Below, in pieces: positions 45,084-53,919 of a stretch of 64,000 nucleotides of DNA. Both the position numbers and the translations under genes were made by a program. The notes under the pieces are model-generated. The model was not told the DNA's origin. It did no database searches and saw nothing but the letters and a program-made list of their open reading frames with translations. This stretch comes from Flavobacteriales bacterium (GTDB lineage Bacteria; Bacteroidota; Bacteroidia; Flavobacteriales; JASBRU01): the NCBI GenBank assembly GCA_030149285.1, contig JASBRU010000005.1:186001-250000 (forward strand), given 5' to 3'. Numbering within the stretch: the first letter of the stretch is position 1; every line of letters begins with the position of its first letter.

Positions 45084-45091
45084 TATCTTTG
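45084..45091 (+). promoter_or_regulatory. Probable -7 box of the folE operon
   Basis: TATCTTTG, a full match to TAnnTTTG, lies 73 bases upstream of the folE ATG. An upstream TTTG at the usual distance is not obvious. The 5' leader would be about 65 bases. Confidence 0.4.
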
Positions 45092-45164
45092 CACCCATCT
45101 AATCTTTAATTAGATATTGCCCTACGTTGGTGTGTGTGGGGACAGAAATTTTTAAACACATATT

Positions 45165-45851
45165 ATGAGTAAGAACAGAATTGTTGCGTTGAATAGTGAA
45201 GAGGATGGTATTGGTGAAGACCACATGATGACATCAATCAATACTCCATTGAGAGAGGATGCCTTTGACCTTAGTAAAGAAGAAAAAATCAATCAAATTC
45301 AGGAGCATTTTACTAAGATAATGGAAACATTAGGCTTAGATTTAAATGATGATAGCTTGAAAGGCACTCCAAAGCGTGTTGCCAAAATGTACGTTAATGA
45401 AATTTTTGGTGGTTTAGACAACATGGATAAACCCACTTCTTCTAATTTTGAAAACAAGTATCGTTACAACGAAATGTTGGTAGAGAAAAACATTACTTTA
45501 TACTCTACTTGCGAGCATCATTTTTTGCCGATAGTTGGTAAAGCGCACGTTGCATACATATCTAACGGTAATGTTATTGGTTTATCTAAAATGAACCGTA
45601 TTGTAGACTTTTTTGCAAAACGCCCTCAAGTACAAGAGCGCTTAAACATTCAGATTGTAGAAGAGCTTAAAAAAATATTAGGCACAGAAGATGTTGCATG
45701 TGTAATAGATGCAAAACACTTATGTGTAAACTCTCGCGGAATTAGAGACGTTGCCAGTAGCACTGTTACCGCAGAGTATGGTGGTAAATTTAAAGAAGAG
45801 AAAACTCGCCAAGAGTTTTTAGACTTTATAAGAATGGACTTGAATATATAA
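45165..45851 (+). CDS. folE: GTP cyclohydrolase I
   Basis: This 228-residue enzyme turns GTP into dihydroneopterin triphosphate, the first step to folate and tetrahydropterins. An unconserved N-terminus of about 45 residues precedes the family core: TPKRVAKMYVNEIFGGLDN, the zinc and active-site STCEHHFLPIVGKAHVAYI, KMNRIVDFFAKRPQVQERLN and CVIDAKHLCVNSRGI. The zinc ligands (Cys and His in CEHH, the later Cys) are present. It begins an operon with cysS, 6 bases downstream. Confidence 0.96.
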   Translation: MSKNRIVALNSEEDGIGEDHMMTSINTPLREDAFDLSKEEKINQIQEHFTKIMETLGLDLNDDSLKGTPKRVAKMYVNEIFGGLDNMDKPTSSNFENKYRYNEMLVEKNITLYSTCEHHFLPIVGKAHVAYISNGNVIGLSKMNRIVDFFAKRPQVQERLNIQIVEELKKILGTEDVACVIDAKHLCVNSRGIRDVASSTVTAEYGGKFKEEKTRQEFLDFIRMDLNI

Positions 45852-45857
45852 ACATTC

Positions 45858-47324
45858 ATGGAACACCCCATAAAACTCTATAACACCCTTACAAGACAAA
45901 AAGAAGCCTTTACACCACTAAATCCTCCATTAGTAGGTATGTATGTGTGTGGGCCTACCGTATATAGCAATGTACACCTAGGCAACTGTCGTACTTTCAT
46001 TTCTTTTGATATGATATATCGCTACTTAACCCACATGGGCTATAAAGTGCGATACGTGCGTAACATTACTGATGCAGGGCACTTAGAGAATGATGCAGAC
46101 AGCGGCGAAGACAAGATTGCAAAAAAAGCAAGGTTAGAGCAGCTAGAACCTATGGAAATTGTACAGAGATATACGCTGGATTTTCGGAATGTAATGGCAC
46201 AGTTTAATGCCTTACCACCTAGTATAGAACCTACAGCTACCGGTCATATTGTTGAGCAAATTGAAATGATTGAAAAGATCTTGGATGAAGGCTTGGCATA
46301 TGAAGTAAATGGTTCGGTATATTTTGATGTAAATAAGTATAACGAAACTGATAACTACGGTAAGCTATCTGGCAGAAATATTGAAGAATTAATAAGCGGT
46401 ACAAGAGATTTAGATGGACAAGGTGAAAAAAGAAGTCCACTAGACTTTGCGCTATGGAAAAAAGCATCACCAGAGCATATTATGCGTTGGCCTTCACCTT
46501 GGAGCATTGGTTTTCCAGGTTGGCATTTAGAGTGTTCTGTAATGAGTAGTAAATACTTAGGAGAACAGTTTGATATACACGGTGGTGGTATGGATTTAAA
46601 ATTCCCTCATCACGAATGCGAAATTGCACAATGCAATGCCGCCAATAAAGTAGAACCCGTTAAATACTGGATGCATACCAATATGCTTACCTTAAATGGT
46701 AAACGTATGAGTAAGTCTACCGGTAACACATTATTACCTGAAGAGTTATTTACCGGTGATAATGATATACTTGACAAAGGATTCTCCCCTACTGTTGTTC
46801 GTTTCTTTATGATGCAGGCGCATTATGCCAGCCCATTAGATTTTTCTAATGATGCATTAGTAGCAGCAGAAAAAGGATTTAATAGATTAATGGAAGGGAT
46901 TACAACTTTAAGTGTTATTAGTCCTGCTAAAGAATCTACGTTTGATGTAAATAGCTGGAAAGAAAGTTGCTACAACGCAATGAATGATGATTTTAACACT
47001 CCAATACTTATTGCTAACTTATTTGAAGGCATAAAAGCTATTAATTCTGCTAAAAATGATAAAGCCAGCTTAACTGCTGACGATATTGAGTTGATGCGCA
47101 AAACATTAACAGAGTTTACTTTTGATGTATTGGGCTTAAAGCTAGAAACTGAAAATAGTTCATCAGATAAGTTAAATGGTGTTGTAGAAATGCTAATTGC
47201 AATGAGAAATGAAGCTAGAGCCACAAAAAACTGGGCTTTATCTGATAAAATAAGAGATGAATTGGCAGAATTAGGAATTCAGCTAAAGGACGGGAAAGAC
47301 GAAACAGGCTTTACAATAAACTAA
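45858..47324 (+). CDS. cysS: Cysteinyl-tRNA synthetase
   Basis: This 488-residue class I synthetase charges tRNA-Cys. Zinc- and ATP-site motifs are visible: [20 protein letters not shown] (HIGH equivalent HLGN), [10 protein letters not shown], the zinc His in HHECEIAQ, and KRMSKSTGN (KMSKS). A helical anticodon-binding C-terminus follows. The gene lies 6 bases after folE and is followed after 6 bases by yidD. All are on one likely transcript. Confidence 0.97.
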   Translation: MEHPIKLYNTLTRQKEAFTPLNPPLVGMYVCGPTVYSNVHLGNCRTFISFDMIYRYLTHMGYKVRYVRNITDAGHLENDADSGEDKIAKKARLEQLEPMEIVQRYTLDFRNVMAQFNALPPSIEPTATGHIVEQIEMIEKILDEGLAYEVNGSVYFDVNKYNETDNYGKLSGRNIEELISGTRDLDGQGEKRSPLDFALWKKASPEHIMRWPSPWSIGFPGWHLECSVMSSKYLGEQFDIHGGGMDLKFPHHECEIAQCNAANKVEPVKYWMHTNMLTLNGKRMSKSTGNTLLPEELFTGDNDILDKGFSPTVVRFFMMQAHYASPLDFSNDALVAAEKGFNRLMEGITTLSVISPAKESTFDVNSWKESCYNAMNDDFNTPILIANLFEGIKAINSAKNDKASLTADDIELMRKTLTEFTFDVLGLKLETENSSSDKLNGVVEMLIAMRNEARATKNWALSDKIRDELAELGIQLKDGKDETGFTIN

Positions 47325-47330
47325 GAGAAA

Positions 47331-47588
47331 ATGGGATTGGTAAATAAAATATTAGCCTTCCCGTTTTTAGCTCTAATAAAAATATATCAGTGGGGTATTT
47401 CGCCCTATTTAGGAAGTAATTGTAGACATACGCCTACTTGCTCTGAATATACAACCGAAGCCATTAAATTACATGGCCCTTTAAAAGGTGGTTGGCTTGG
47501 ATTAAAAAGAATAAGTAAGTGTCATCCTTGGGGAACAAGTGGGTATGACCCCGTACCAAAAAAGAATACAAATAATGATGATTTATAA
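47331..47588 (+). CDS. yidD: YidD membrane protein insertion efficiency factor
   Basis: This 85-residue protein contains the HAEMOLYSIN-domain pattern of Yid[41 protein letters not shown] and [16 protein letters not shown]. It helps YidC/Sec insert membrane proteins. The three conserved cysteines are present. It starts 6 bases after cysS. Confidence 0.95.
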   Translation: MGLVNKILAFPFLALIKIYQWGISPYLGSNCRHTPTCSEYTTEAIKLHGPLKGGWLGLKRISKCHPWGTSGYDPVPKKNTNNDDL

Positions 47589-47598
47589 CCAGAAACAA

Positions 47599-48741
47599 AT
47601 GAAAAGAATTGCGCAGATTGCACTTGTAGGAATTATTGCTGTAGCGTGTAAACCAACTACTCCGGCAACAGAAGAAAACACAACCGACTCTACTCAAACA
47701 GAACACGGTTCTGCTGAACATCATCATGGTGGAGAAGAAGCTTCTACACAAATACATTATGAAGGAGAAAAACATCTAACTAACATTAAGCAACTAACTA
47801 ATGGTGGTGATAATGCTGAAGCCTATTTTAGTTTTGATGGAAGCAAACTAGTATTCCAATCTAACAATGCAGATTGGGGCTTAGGTTGTGACCAAATATT
47901 CTTTACAGAGCTAGAAGGAAGTAATATGATGGAAACCATGCCTCAAATGGTGAGTACAGGAAAAGGCAGAACTACATGTTCTTACTTTATGCCAGGCGAT
48001 AAAACTATCTTATTTGGCTCGACACATTTAGGTGGTGAAGCTTGCCCACCGGAACCATCTAAAGAAGATGGATATGTATGGCCTATTTATGAAAGCTTTG
48101 ACATTTTTGTATCAGACTTAGAAGGTAATATAGTTAAACAACTTACCGATAACCCTGGGTATGATGCTGAAGCTACACTTTCACCTCAAGGTGATAAAAT
48201 TGTATTCACTTCTACTCGTTCTGGCGATTTAGAGTTATACACAATGGATATAGATGGCAGCAATGTAAAACAAGTTACTACAGGTCTTGGATACGATGGT
48301 GGTGCATTCTTTTCTCCAGACGGAACAAAACTAATTTTCCGTGCATCTCGTCCACAAACGGATGAAGAAATTGCTGAATACAAAGCTTTACTAGAAAGAG
48401 GTTTAGTAAAACCAACTAATATGGAGCTATTTATTTGTAATGTAGATGGTTCTGACTTAAAGCAAATTACCAACTTAGGTAATGCAAACTGGGCTCCTTT
48501 CTTCCACCCATCAGGTGAAAAAGTTATTTTTTCATCTAATCATATGTCAGAACGAGGTTTTCCGTTTAACTTATTTATGATAAATATTGATGGTACCGGT
48601 TTAGAGCAAATTACTTTTGACGGAGCATTTGATGCTTTCCCAATGTTTTCTCCAGATGGAAAAAAGTTGGTATTTTCGTCAAACCGTGCAAATGGCGGTA
48701 CCAGAGCAACAAATATTTTTATTGCTGATTGGGTAGAATAA
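47599..48741 (+). CDS. TolB-like beta-propeller lipoprotein (PD40 repeats)
   Basis: This 380-residue protein starts at the ATG at 47599, giving a signal peptide and lipobox (IAVAC, Cys17). A short linker with His-rich and Glu-rich residues (EHGSAEHHHGGEE) leads into a six- or seven-bladed PD40/WD-like propeller: AYFSFDGSKLVFQSN, ATLSPQGDKIVFTSTRSGD, AFFSPDGTKLIFRA, PFFHPSGEKVIFSSN and PMFSPDGKKLVFSSN recur. TolB-type propellers bind proteins or peptides in the periplasm. It lies 10 bases after yidD and 14 bases before lgt. Confidence 0.82.
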   Translation: MKRIAQIALVGIIAVACKPTTPATEENTTDSTQTEHGSAEHHHGGEEASTQIHYEGEKHLTNIKQLTNGGDNAEAYFSFDGSKLVFQSNNADWGLGCDQIFFTELEGSNMMETMPQMVSTGKGRTTCSYFMPGDKTILFGSTHLGGEACPPEPSKEDGYVWPIYESFDIFVSDLEGNIVKQLTDNPGYDAEATLSPQGDKIVFTSTRSGDLELYTMDIDGSNVKQVTTGLGYDGGAFFSPDGTKLIFRASRPQTDEEIAEYKALLERGLVKPTNMELFICNVDGSDLKQITNLGNANWAPFFHPSGEKVIFSSNHMSERGFPFNLFMINIDGTGLEQITFDGAFDAFPMFSPDGKKLVFSSNRANGGTRATNIFIADWVE

Positions 48742-48755
48742 TATAAAACTCCAAC

Positions 48756-49862
48756 ATGAATCACTTACTGGCTATTACCTGGACATTTGATAAAGTGCTA
48801 ATTTCTTTTGGCGAACGCGGAATCAGATGGTACGGGTTACTGTTTGCTATTGCTTTTATGGCAGGATATTACATTATGCGTAATATTTTTAGAAAAGAAA
48901 AAGTAAGTGAGGCTGTACTAGATAAGCTTCTTATATATGTAATGATTGCTACCATTATTGGAGCAAGACTAGGTCATGTTTTCTTTTATCAATGGGATCA
49001 TTATTCTCAAAACCTTTTTGAGATACTTGAAATATGGAAAGGTGGGCTTGCTAGCCATGGGGCAGCTATAGCTATAATAATAGCTATGTATATTTTCTCT
49101 AAAAAAGTAAGTAAGCGCTCTATATTATGGATACTGGACCGAGTAATAATAACTGTAGCTTTAGCAGCCTGTTTAATTAGAACCGGTAATTTAGTTAACT
49201 CAGAAATTATTGGTCAACCCACTGATGCCAGCTATGGTTTTGTATTTGCTGCAGATACTAGAGACTATATAGTTGATGTATATGGAGAAAACGGAAGAGA
49301 TTATATTAAAGATGTAAAGTTTGTTAATACAGGTGAGGTAAAAGAAATAGATGGTTTTAAGCACCCTGTATATGATTTACAGTTAACTTTCTTTGAAAAC
49401 CAAACTGACCCAACTGTAAACGCAAAAATTGTAAGACAGGATATTTTACCACGTTTAAATACAGTAGCTAAAGATAATAGGCATTTTATATGGCCTACAA
49501 AAAGCAAAGTTTCAGCAAGTACTAGTAACAACAGTGTTATTAATGCTACGCTTTTGGGTATCCCTAGGCATCCTGCTCAACTATACGAGGCTTTTGCTTA
49601 TCTGCTAATTTTTATATTGCTATTTACCCTTTATTGGAAAACCAATGCCGGACAAAGAAAAGGCTTATTACTTGGGTTATTCTTAGTACTTGTATTTACT
49701 GCTCGTTTCTTTATAGAGTTCTTAAAAGAAAACCAAGTAGAGTTTGAAGAGGACTTATCTTTAAATATGGGGCAAAACCTTAGTATACCATTGGTAATTA
49801 TTGGTCTTGTTCTTGTGATAATAGCTATGCGTAAAAAACCCGAATTGATTGATGAAAAATAA
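48756..49862 (+). CDS. lgt: Prolipoprotein diacylglyceryl transferase, long form
   Basis: This 368-residue integral membrane enzyme adds diacylglyceryl to the lipobox cysteine of prolipoproteins. Membrane helices start RWYGLLFAIAFMAGYYIM, with the family signature RTGNLVNSEIIGQPT and GLASHGAAIAI (the conserved His). A region of about 90 residues (near 165-255, AADTRDYIVDVYGENGRDY onward) is inserted compared with the usual 270-290-residue enzyme; similar insertions occur in Bacteroidota. Several lipoproteins in this window would be its substrates. Confidence 0.92.
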   Translation: MNHLLAITWTFDKVLISFGERGIRWYGLLFAIAFMAGYYIMRNIFRKEKVSEAVLDKLLIYVMIATIIGARLGHVFFYQWDHYSQNLFEILEIWKGGLASHGAAIAIIIAMYIFSKKVSKRSILWILDRVIITVALAACLIRTGNLVNSEIIGQPTDASYGFVFAADTRDYIVDVYGENGRDYIKDVKFVNTGEVKEIDGFKHPVYDLQLTFFENQTDPTVNAKIVRQDILPRLNTVAKDNRHFIWPTKSKVSASTSNNSVINATLLGIPRHPAQLYEAFAYLLIFILLFTLYWKTNAGQRKGLLLGLFLVLVFTARFFIEFLKENQVEFEEDLSLNMGQNLSIPLVIIGLVLVIIAMRKKPELIDEK

Positions 49863-50397
49863 AAGACAACTAGTTGCAATAATATTAATTGTAGTATTTG
49901 TAGGTGGCTTTATCGTTATATCTATGATTGATGGTTTTAACAAGGTGGCTAAACCTGCCGATACTAGAAAACCATCTCAAAGTTCTACTCAATATGAGCC
50001 CCAGTTTACAAAAGAGGGTGAGTTGTGGTTTATAGATGAAGAAACTAATGATACCATTCAGCAATTTGACATCGAGTTTGCAGAAAGTGATTATGAAATA
50101 GAAACAGGTATGATGTACCGAAAGTCTATTCCAAAAAATACAGGAATGCTATTCGTTTTTAACGATAGTAGACCTCGTTCGTTTTGGATGAAAAACTGCT
50201 TTGTATCTTTAGATATGGTTTTTATTGCAACGGATAGCACCGTAGTAAGTATCCAAAAGAACACACCTATTCAAAGCGAATTGAGTCAACCGTCTGAAGG
50301 ACCGGCTCAATATGTATTAGAAATTGAAGGAGGTATGTCTGATGCAATAGGTATTGAAAAAGGCGATAAAATTATATTCCGAAAAACTGATTCATAA
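49852..50397 (+). CDS. DUF192 family exported protein
   Basis: This 181-residue protein has one N-terminal membrane segment (VAIILIVVFVGGFIVISM), a linker, and a DUF192 domain: EIETGMMYRKSIPKNTGMLF, SFWMKNCFVSLDMVFI and YVLEIEGGMSDAIGIEKGD. DUF192 proteins are small beta-barrels; no function is established. The ATG at 49852 is preferred to the TTG three bases before. It overlaps lgt by 11 bases and is followed by a terminator. Confidence 0.88.
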   Translation: MKNKRQLVAIILIVVFVGGFIVISMIDGFNKVAKPADTRKPSQSSTQYEPQFTKEGELWFIDEETNDTIQQFDIEFAESDYEIETGMMYRKSIPKNTGMLFVFNDSRPRSFWMKNCFVSLDMVFIATDSTVVSIQKNTPIQSELSQPSEGPAQYVLEIEGGMSDAIGIEKGDKIIFRKTDS

Positions 50398-50425
50398 AAA
50401 AGGGAGCTTAAAGCTCCCTTTTTTG
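50396..50425. terminator. Bidirectional terminator between DUF192 and the M1 peptidase gene
   Basis: AAAAAAGGGAGCTT / AAGCTCCCTTTTTT lies between convergent genes. Confidence 0.92.
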
Positions 50426-50430
50426 TTTGA

Positions 50431-52764
50431 TTAATTATTTGAAGACTCTTCGGCTTCTTCTGCTCTTTTTTGTCTCTGCATATCATTCTCCGGTGAATAA
50501 CCACCACTTCTTCTTTTGTATAACTGAAAGCGTGTAGGCTCTTGTTTAGGAGGCCAGTAGTTGTTATTTCTATCAATATCTGCAACCTCTAAATAAGGAT
50601 CTAAGCTAATGCGTGCCACTTCTTTTTCAAAAAAGAACACCTTGGTAACTCTTTCGTCATTTGTTTTCCATATCTCAGCAGGTATACGTGCTACTTCTTT
50701 TGTACCATCCGTAAACTCAAACTCAACAATAATTGGCATTACTAAACCACCTTCGTTTTTAAATGTCAATTGGTAATAGTTCTCGCCTGAAAGCAATAAA
50801 GCTTCTTCTTCCTCATCTAAACTCTCTATATAACGCTCGTAATCTTGCTTATCTAAAATAGTTACAGCAAATGGGTCATAGGTATTATAAAAGTCAGAAG
50901 CTTCAGGATCCTTTTCTACCCATGTCTGCTTTATATCTGTTTTATTACGAACATTACCAATAAAAATATCCTCATCTGCTCTACTTTCTTTTCTAGAAAG
51001 TTCTTTCTCCACTTCAGGGTTTTTAGTATCAATTCTGTACCAAACTACCTCTTCTAAGTTCTGGTCTACATGGTCTGTGGTATAAAACCAACCTCTCCAA
51101 AACCAATCTAAATCTACTGCAGATGCATCTTCCATTGTTCTAAAGAAATCTGCCGGAGTAGGGTGCTTAAACATCCAACGGTTTGCATATTCTTTAAAAG
51201 CATAGTCAAACAACTCGCGGCCCATTACAGTTTCTCTCAATATATTTAAAGCTGTAGCAGGCTTGCCGTAAGCATTATTTCCAAACTGAAGTATACTCTC
51301 AGAATTCGTCATAATAGGCATCATTCCGCTTTTATCACCTTTCATGTAATCTACAATCTTAAAAGCCGGTCCTCTACGAGAAGGGTAGTCTCTCTCCCAC
51401 TCTTGTTCTGTTAAGTACTGTACAAATGTGTTTAAGCCTTCATCCATCCATGTCCACTGACGCTCGTCAGAGTTTACAATCATCGGGAAGAAGTTGTGCC
51501 CTACTTCATGTATAATTACTCCCATCATACCATACTTAGTACGGTCATCATAGGTACCATCTTTTTCAGGTCTACCGTAGTTAAAGCAAATCATTGGGTA
51601 CTCCATACCAATACTCTTAGAGTGTACAGATATAGCTTTATGGTAAGGATAGTCAAAAGTATATTTTGAGTATGTTTTTAAGGTATGAGCTACTACCCTT
51701 GTAGAAAATTGCTCCCATAATGGGTTTCCTTCTTTTGGGTAATATGACATTGCCATAACAGTACGATTACCAAACTTTACAGCCATTGCATCCCAAATAA
51801 ACTTTCGAGAAGAAGCAAAAGCAAAGTCTCTTACGTTCTCTGCATGAAACTCCCATGTTTTCTTTTTATCAGAGGGCTCCTTTTCTGCCTCAACAGCTTC
51901 ATCTTGCGTAACAATTATTACTGGTTTATCAGTAGAGTTTTCTGCTTCTCTAAAACGCTTCATCTCAGTTGATGAAAGCACAGAACCCATATTTTGCAAC
52001 TTTCCTGTAGCACCAATTACATGGTCTGCAGGCACAGTAATAGCCACATCAAAATCGCCAAAGGTTAAGGTAAACTCACCTCTACCTAAAAATTGTTTAT
52101 GCTGCCACCCCTCTACTTCATTGTATACAGCCATACGTGGGTAAAACTGTGCAATGGTATATAAGTAATTCCCATCTTCTTCAAAATATTCATAACCAGA
52201 ACGACCACCTATTTCCATACGGTTATTGATATTATACCACCACTTAATGCTAAAGCTAAACTTACCGCCCGGCTTTAAGGGTTGTGGCAAATCAATACGC
52301 ATCATTGTATTGTTAATGGTATATGGCAAATCTTTGCCTGCATTTTTCACATAATTTATTTTAAAACCTCCATCAAATTCATTATGCATTCTTTTTATTG
52401 CATCAAAACTTTGTCTTGTAGACATACTAGAGGTAGATATTTTCTTCGTATCAGAATCTTTGGCTCTCATATTCTGATCTAACTGTACCCATAAGTAGGT
52501 CAATACATCCGGAGAGTTGTTGTAATAAGTAATGGTTTCTACACCATATATTTTTTGTTCTTTATCATCCAGTTCGATATCAATCTCATAATCTGCTTTT
52601 TGCTGATAGTACTCATGCCCTGGTGCACCTGATGCAGTACGATATACGTTTGGCGTAGGTAACTCCTGACCTAATTGACGAAACTTGTTTTTGTTGGTAT
52701 TGTCTTGTGCAAATGCAAATACGGAAATAGAAATTCCGAATAAAAATAAAATACTCTTCTTCAT
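50431..52764 (-). CDS. M1 family zinc metallopeptidase
   Basis: This 777-residue exported protein (signal peptide residues 1-19, ending FAFA) is an aminopeptidase-like enzyme. An N-terminal beta-domain (YEIDIELDDKEQKIYGVETI) precedes a catalytic domain with the zinc motif HEVGHNFFP near residue 418, the following WMDEGLNTFVQY carrying the third ligand Glu, and a helical C-terminal part. The tail after residue 690 is charged and Arg/Glu-rich. It shares an operon with a HupE/UreJ-type permease and a DUF6702 protein (overlaps of 4 bases). The substrate is unknown. Confidence 0.9.
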   Translation of the reverse strand: MKKSILFLFGISISVFAFAQDNTNKNKFRQLGQELPTPNVYRTASGAPGHEYYQQKADYEIDIELDDKEQKIYGVETITYYNNSPDVLTYLWVQLDQNMRAKDSDTKKISTSSMSTRQSFDAIKRMHNEFDGGFKINYVKNAGKDLPYTINNTMMRIDLPQPLKPGGKFSFSIKWWYNINNRMEIGGRSGYEYFEEDGNYLYTIAQFYPRMAVYNEVEGWQHKQFLGRGEFTLTFGDFDVAITVPADHVIGATGKLQNMGSVLSSTEMKRFREAENSTDKPVIIVTQDEAVEAEKEPSDKKKTWEFHAENVRDFAFASSRKFIWDAMAVKFGNRTVMAMSYYPKEGNPLWEQFSTRVVAHTLKTYSKYTFDYPYHKAISVHSKSIGMEYPMICFNYGRPEKDGTYDDRTKYGMMGVIIHEVGHNFFPMIVNSDERQWTWMDEGLNTFVQYLTEQEWERDYPSRRGPAFKIVDYMKGDKSGMMPIMTNSESILQFGNNAYGKPATALNILRETVMGRELFDYAFKEYANRWMFKHPTPADFFRTMEDASAVDLDWFWRGWFYTTDHVDQNLEEVVWYRIDTKNPEVEKELSRKESRADEDIFIGNVRNKTDIKQTWVEKDPEASDFYNTYDPFAVTILDKQDYERYIESLDEEEEALLLSGENYYQLTFKNEGGLVMPIIVEFEFTDGTKEVARIPAEIWKTNDERVTKVFFFEKEVARISLDPYLEVADIDRNNNYWPPKQEPTRFQLYKRRSGGYSPENDMQRQKRAEEAEESSNN

Positions 52765-53345
52765 AGTGGTAATCGTTCTATCATCATTACTAAAGAAAGC
52801 CCAAGTGTGGCTCCTGATACGGTTAAATTTACGTCTCTATGTGAGACTTTAAATAGACTCATAAAAATGCCGAGTGTTGCAAATATAGTAGTTACAATCA
52901 ATAATTGGCCAAGCTCAATTCCTATGTTAAAAGCCAGTAAATTATATACTGCTTGTTCTCCTCCTGTAGACATGCTTACAAAGAAATTAGAAAACCCTAG
53001 GCCATGTATCAATCCAAAGGCTAAAACTAATAGGTAATTAAACCCAAATCTTTTACTGTAATTGACTTTTACTCCTCTAATCAGGTTATAAATAGAGGTG
53101 ATGAAAATGGTAGTTGGAATTAAAAATTCTATCAAATCTTGAGAAAAAGCAATAACCTTAAGTCCTGCTAAAATTAAGGTAATTGAATGCCCAACAGTAA
53201 AAGCAGTAACCAATATTAGTAGTTTTCGCCAGTGTTTTATTGGGTATACAATGGTTAATGCCAGTACAAATAAGATATGATCATAGCCTTGTAAATCGGC
53301 AATATGTTCTAAACCTAGCTTTAAATACGATTCGAAAATACTCAT
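52761..53345 (-). CDS. HupE/UreJ-family membrane protein
   Basis: This 194-residue protein has about six membrane helices and the histidine-rich pattern of HupE/UreJ: GLEHIADLQGYDHILF (His14 and His23), AFTVGHSITL (His53) and FGLIHGLGFSN (His114). HupE and UreJ proteins are nickel or cobalt permeases beside hydrogenase or urease genes, neither of which is in this window. In Bacteroidota a HupE/UreJ-type gene often lies between a DUF6702 gene and an M1 peptidase gene, as here. Metal uptake is a reasonable inference. Confidence 0.85.
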   Translation of the reverse strand: MSIFESYLKLGLEHIADLQGYDHILFVLALTIVYPIKHWRKLLILVTAFTVGHSITLILAGLKVIAFSQDLIEFLIPTTIFITSIYNLIRGVKVNYSKRFGFNYLLVLAFGLIHGLGFSNFFVSMSTGGEQAVYNLLAFNIGIELGQLLIVTTIFATLGIFMSLFKVSHRDVNLTVSGATLGLSLVMMIERLPL

Positions 53346-53860
53346 TTGGCAAAGTTTAAAACATCCTTATTAGCAGACTTTCTTAAAATCAAGCTCTTTG
53401 TTTTATCGCCAACTTTTACATGTACCATATTCTTTTGGTCATCAAACAATTCAGTTAGCAGTGCATTCATTACCTCCACACTTTTTACTTCTGCTATCCC
53501 TTTTGCCTCCATATAGCACCAAGTAACATTATCTAGCAACACCTCTTTACCAATAAATGTATATTCTATCTTCTTGCCATTTACTGTTAGTTGAAATCCA
53601 TTTTTTAAATACTTAAAAAGATATTCATCAGACTTTTCTGTGTCGTCTAATTTATAACCTACAACACCTTGTTTTTCTATTGCTTTTTCAAGGTCATCGG
53701 TAAAAAGTTTTAAGGCTATTTCTAGGCTTTTATTTTCTTCATTATAATCTATTTCACAAACACTTACATAAAACTCATGCATAAATGAGCTTAGAGATGT
53801 AATAGATAATAAACCTATAAGTGCAGTAAAAATGGTTCGTTTGTAAACAGTTGAAAACAA
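53342..53860 (-). CDS. DUF6702 family exported protein
   Basis: This 172-residue protein has an N-terminal signal segment (TALIGLLSITSLSSF) followed by HEFYVSVCEIDYNEENKSLE, the family hallmark, and KLFTDDLEKAI, in a beta-rich domain. The function is unknown. It is the first gene of a three-gene operon with HupE/UreJ-type and M1 peptidase genes, with 4-base overlaps. It begins at TTG (53860); no ATG precedes it in frame nearby, and the domain needs this start. Confidence 0.82.
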   Translation of the reverse strand: MFSTVYKRTIFTALIGLLSITSLSSFMHEFYVSVCEIDYNEENKSLEIALKLFTDDLEKAIEKQGVVGYKLDDTEKSDEYLFKYLKNGFQLTVNGKKIEYTFIGKEVLLDNVTWCYMEAKGIAEVKSVEVMNALLTELFDDQKNMVHVKVGDKTKSLILRKSANKDVLNFAK

Positions 53861-53919
53861 AATGCGTCTTTTAATTTATAGAAATGTTATAGATTTATTG
53901 ACCAATAAAACTCAAAGAT

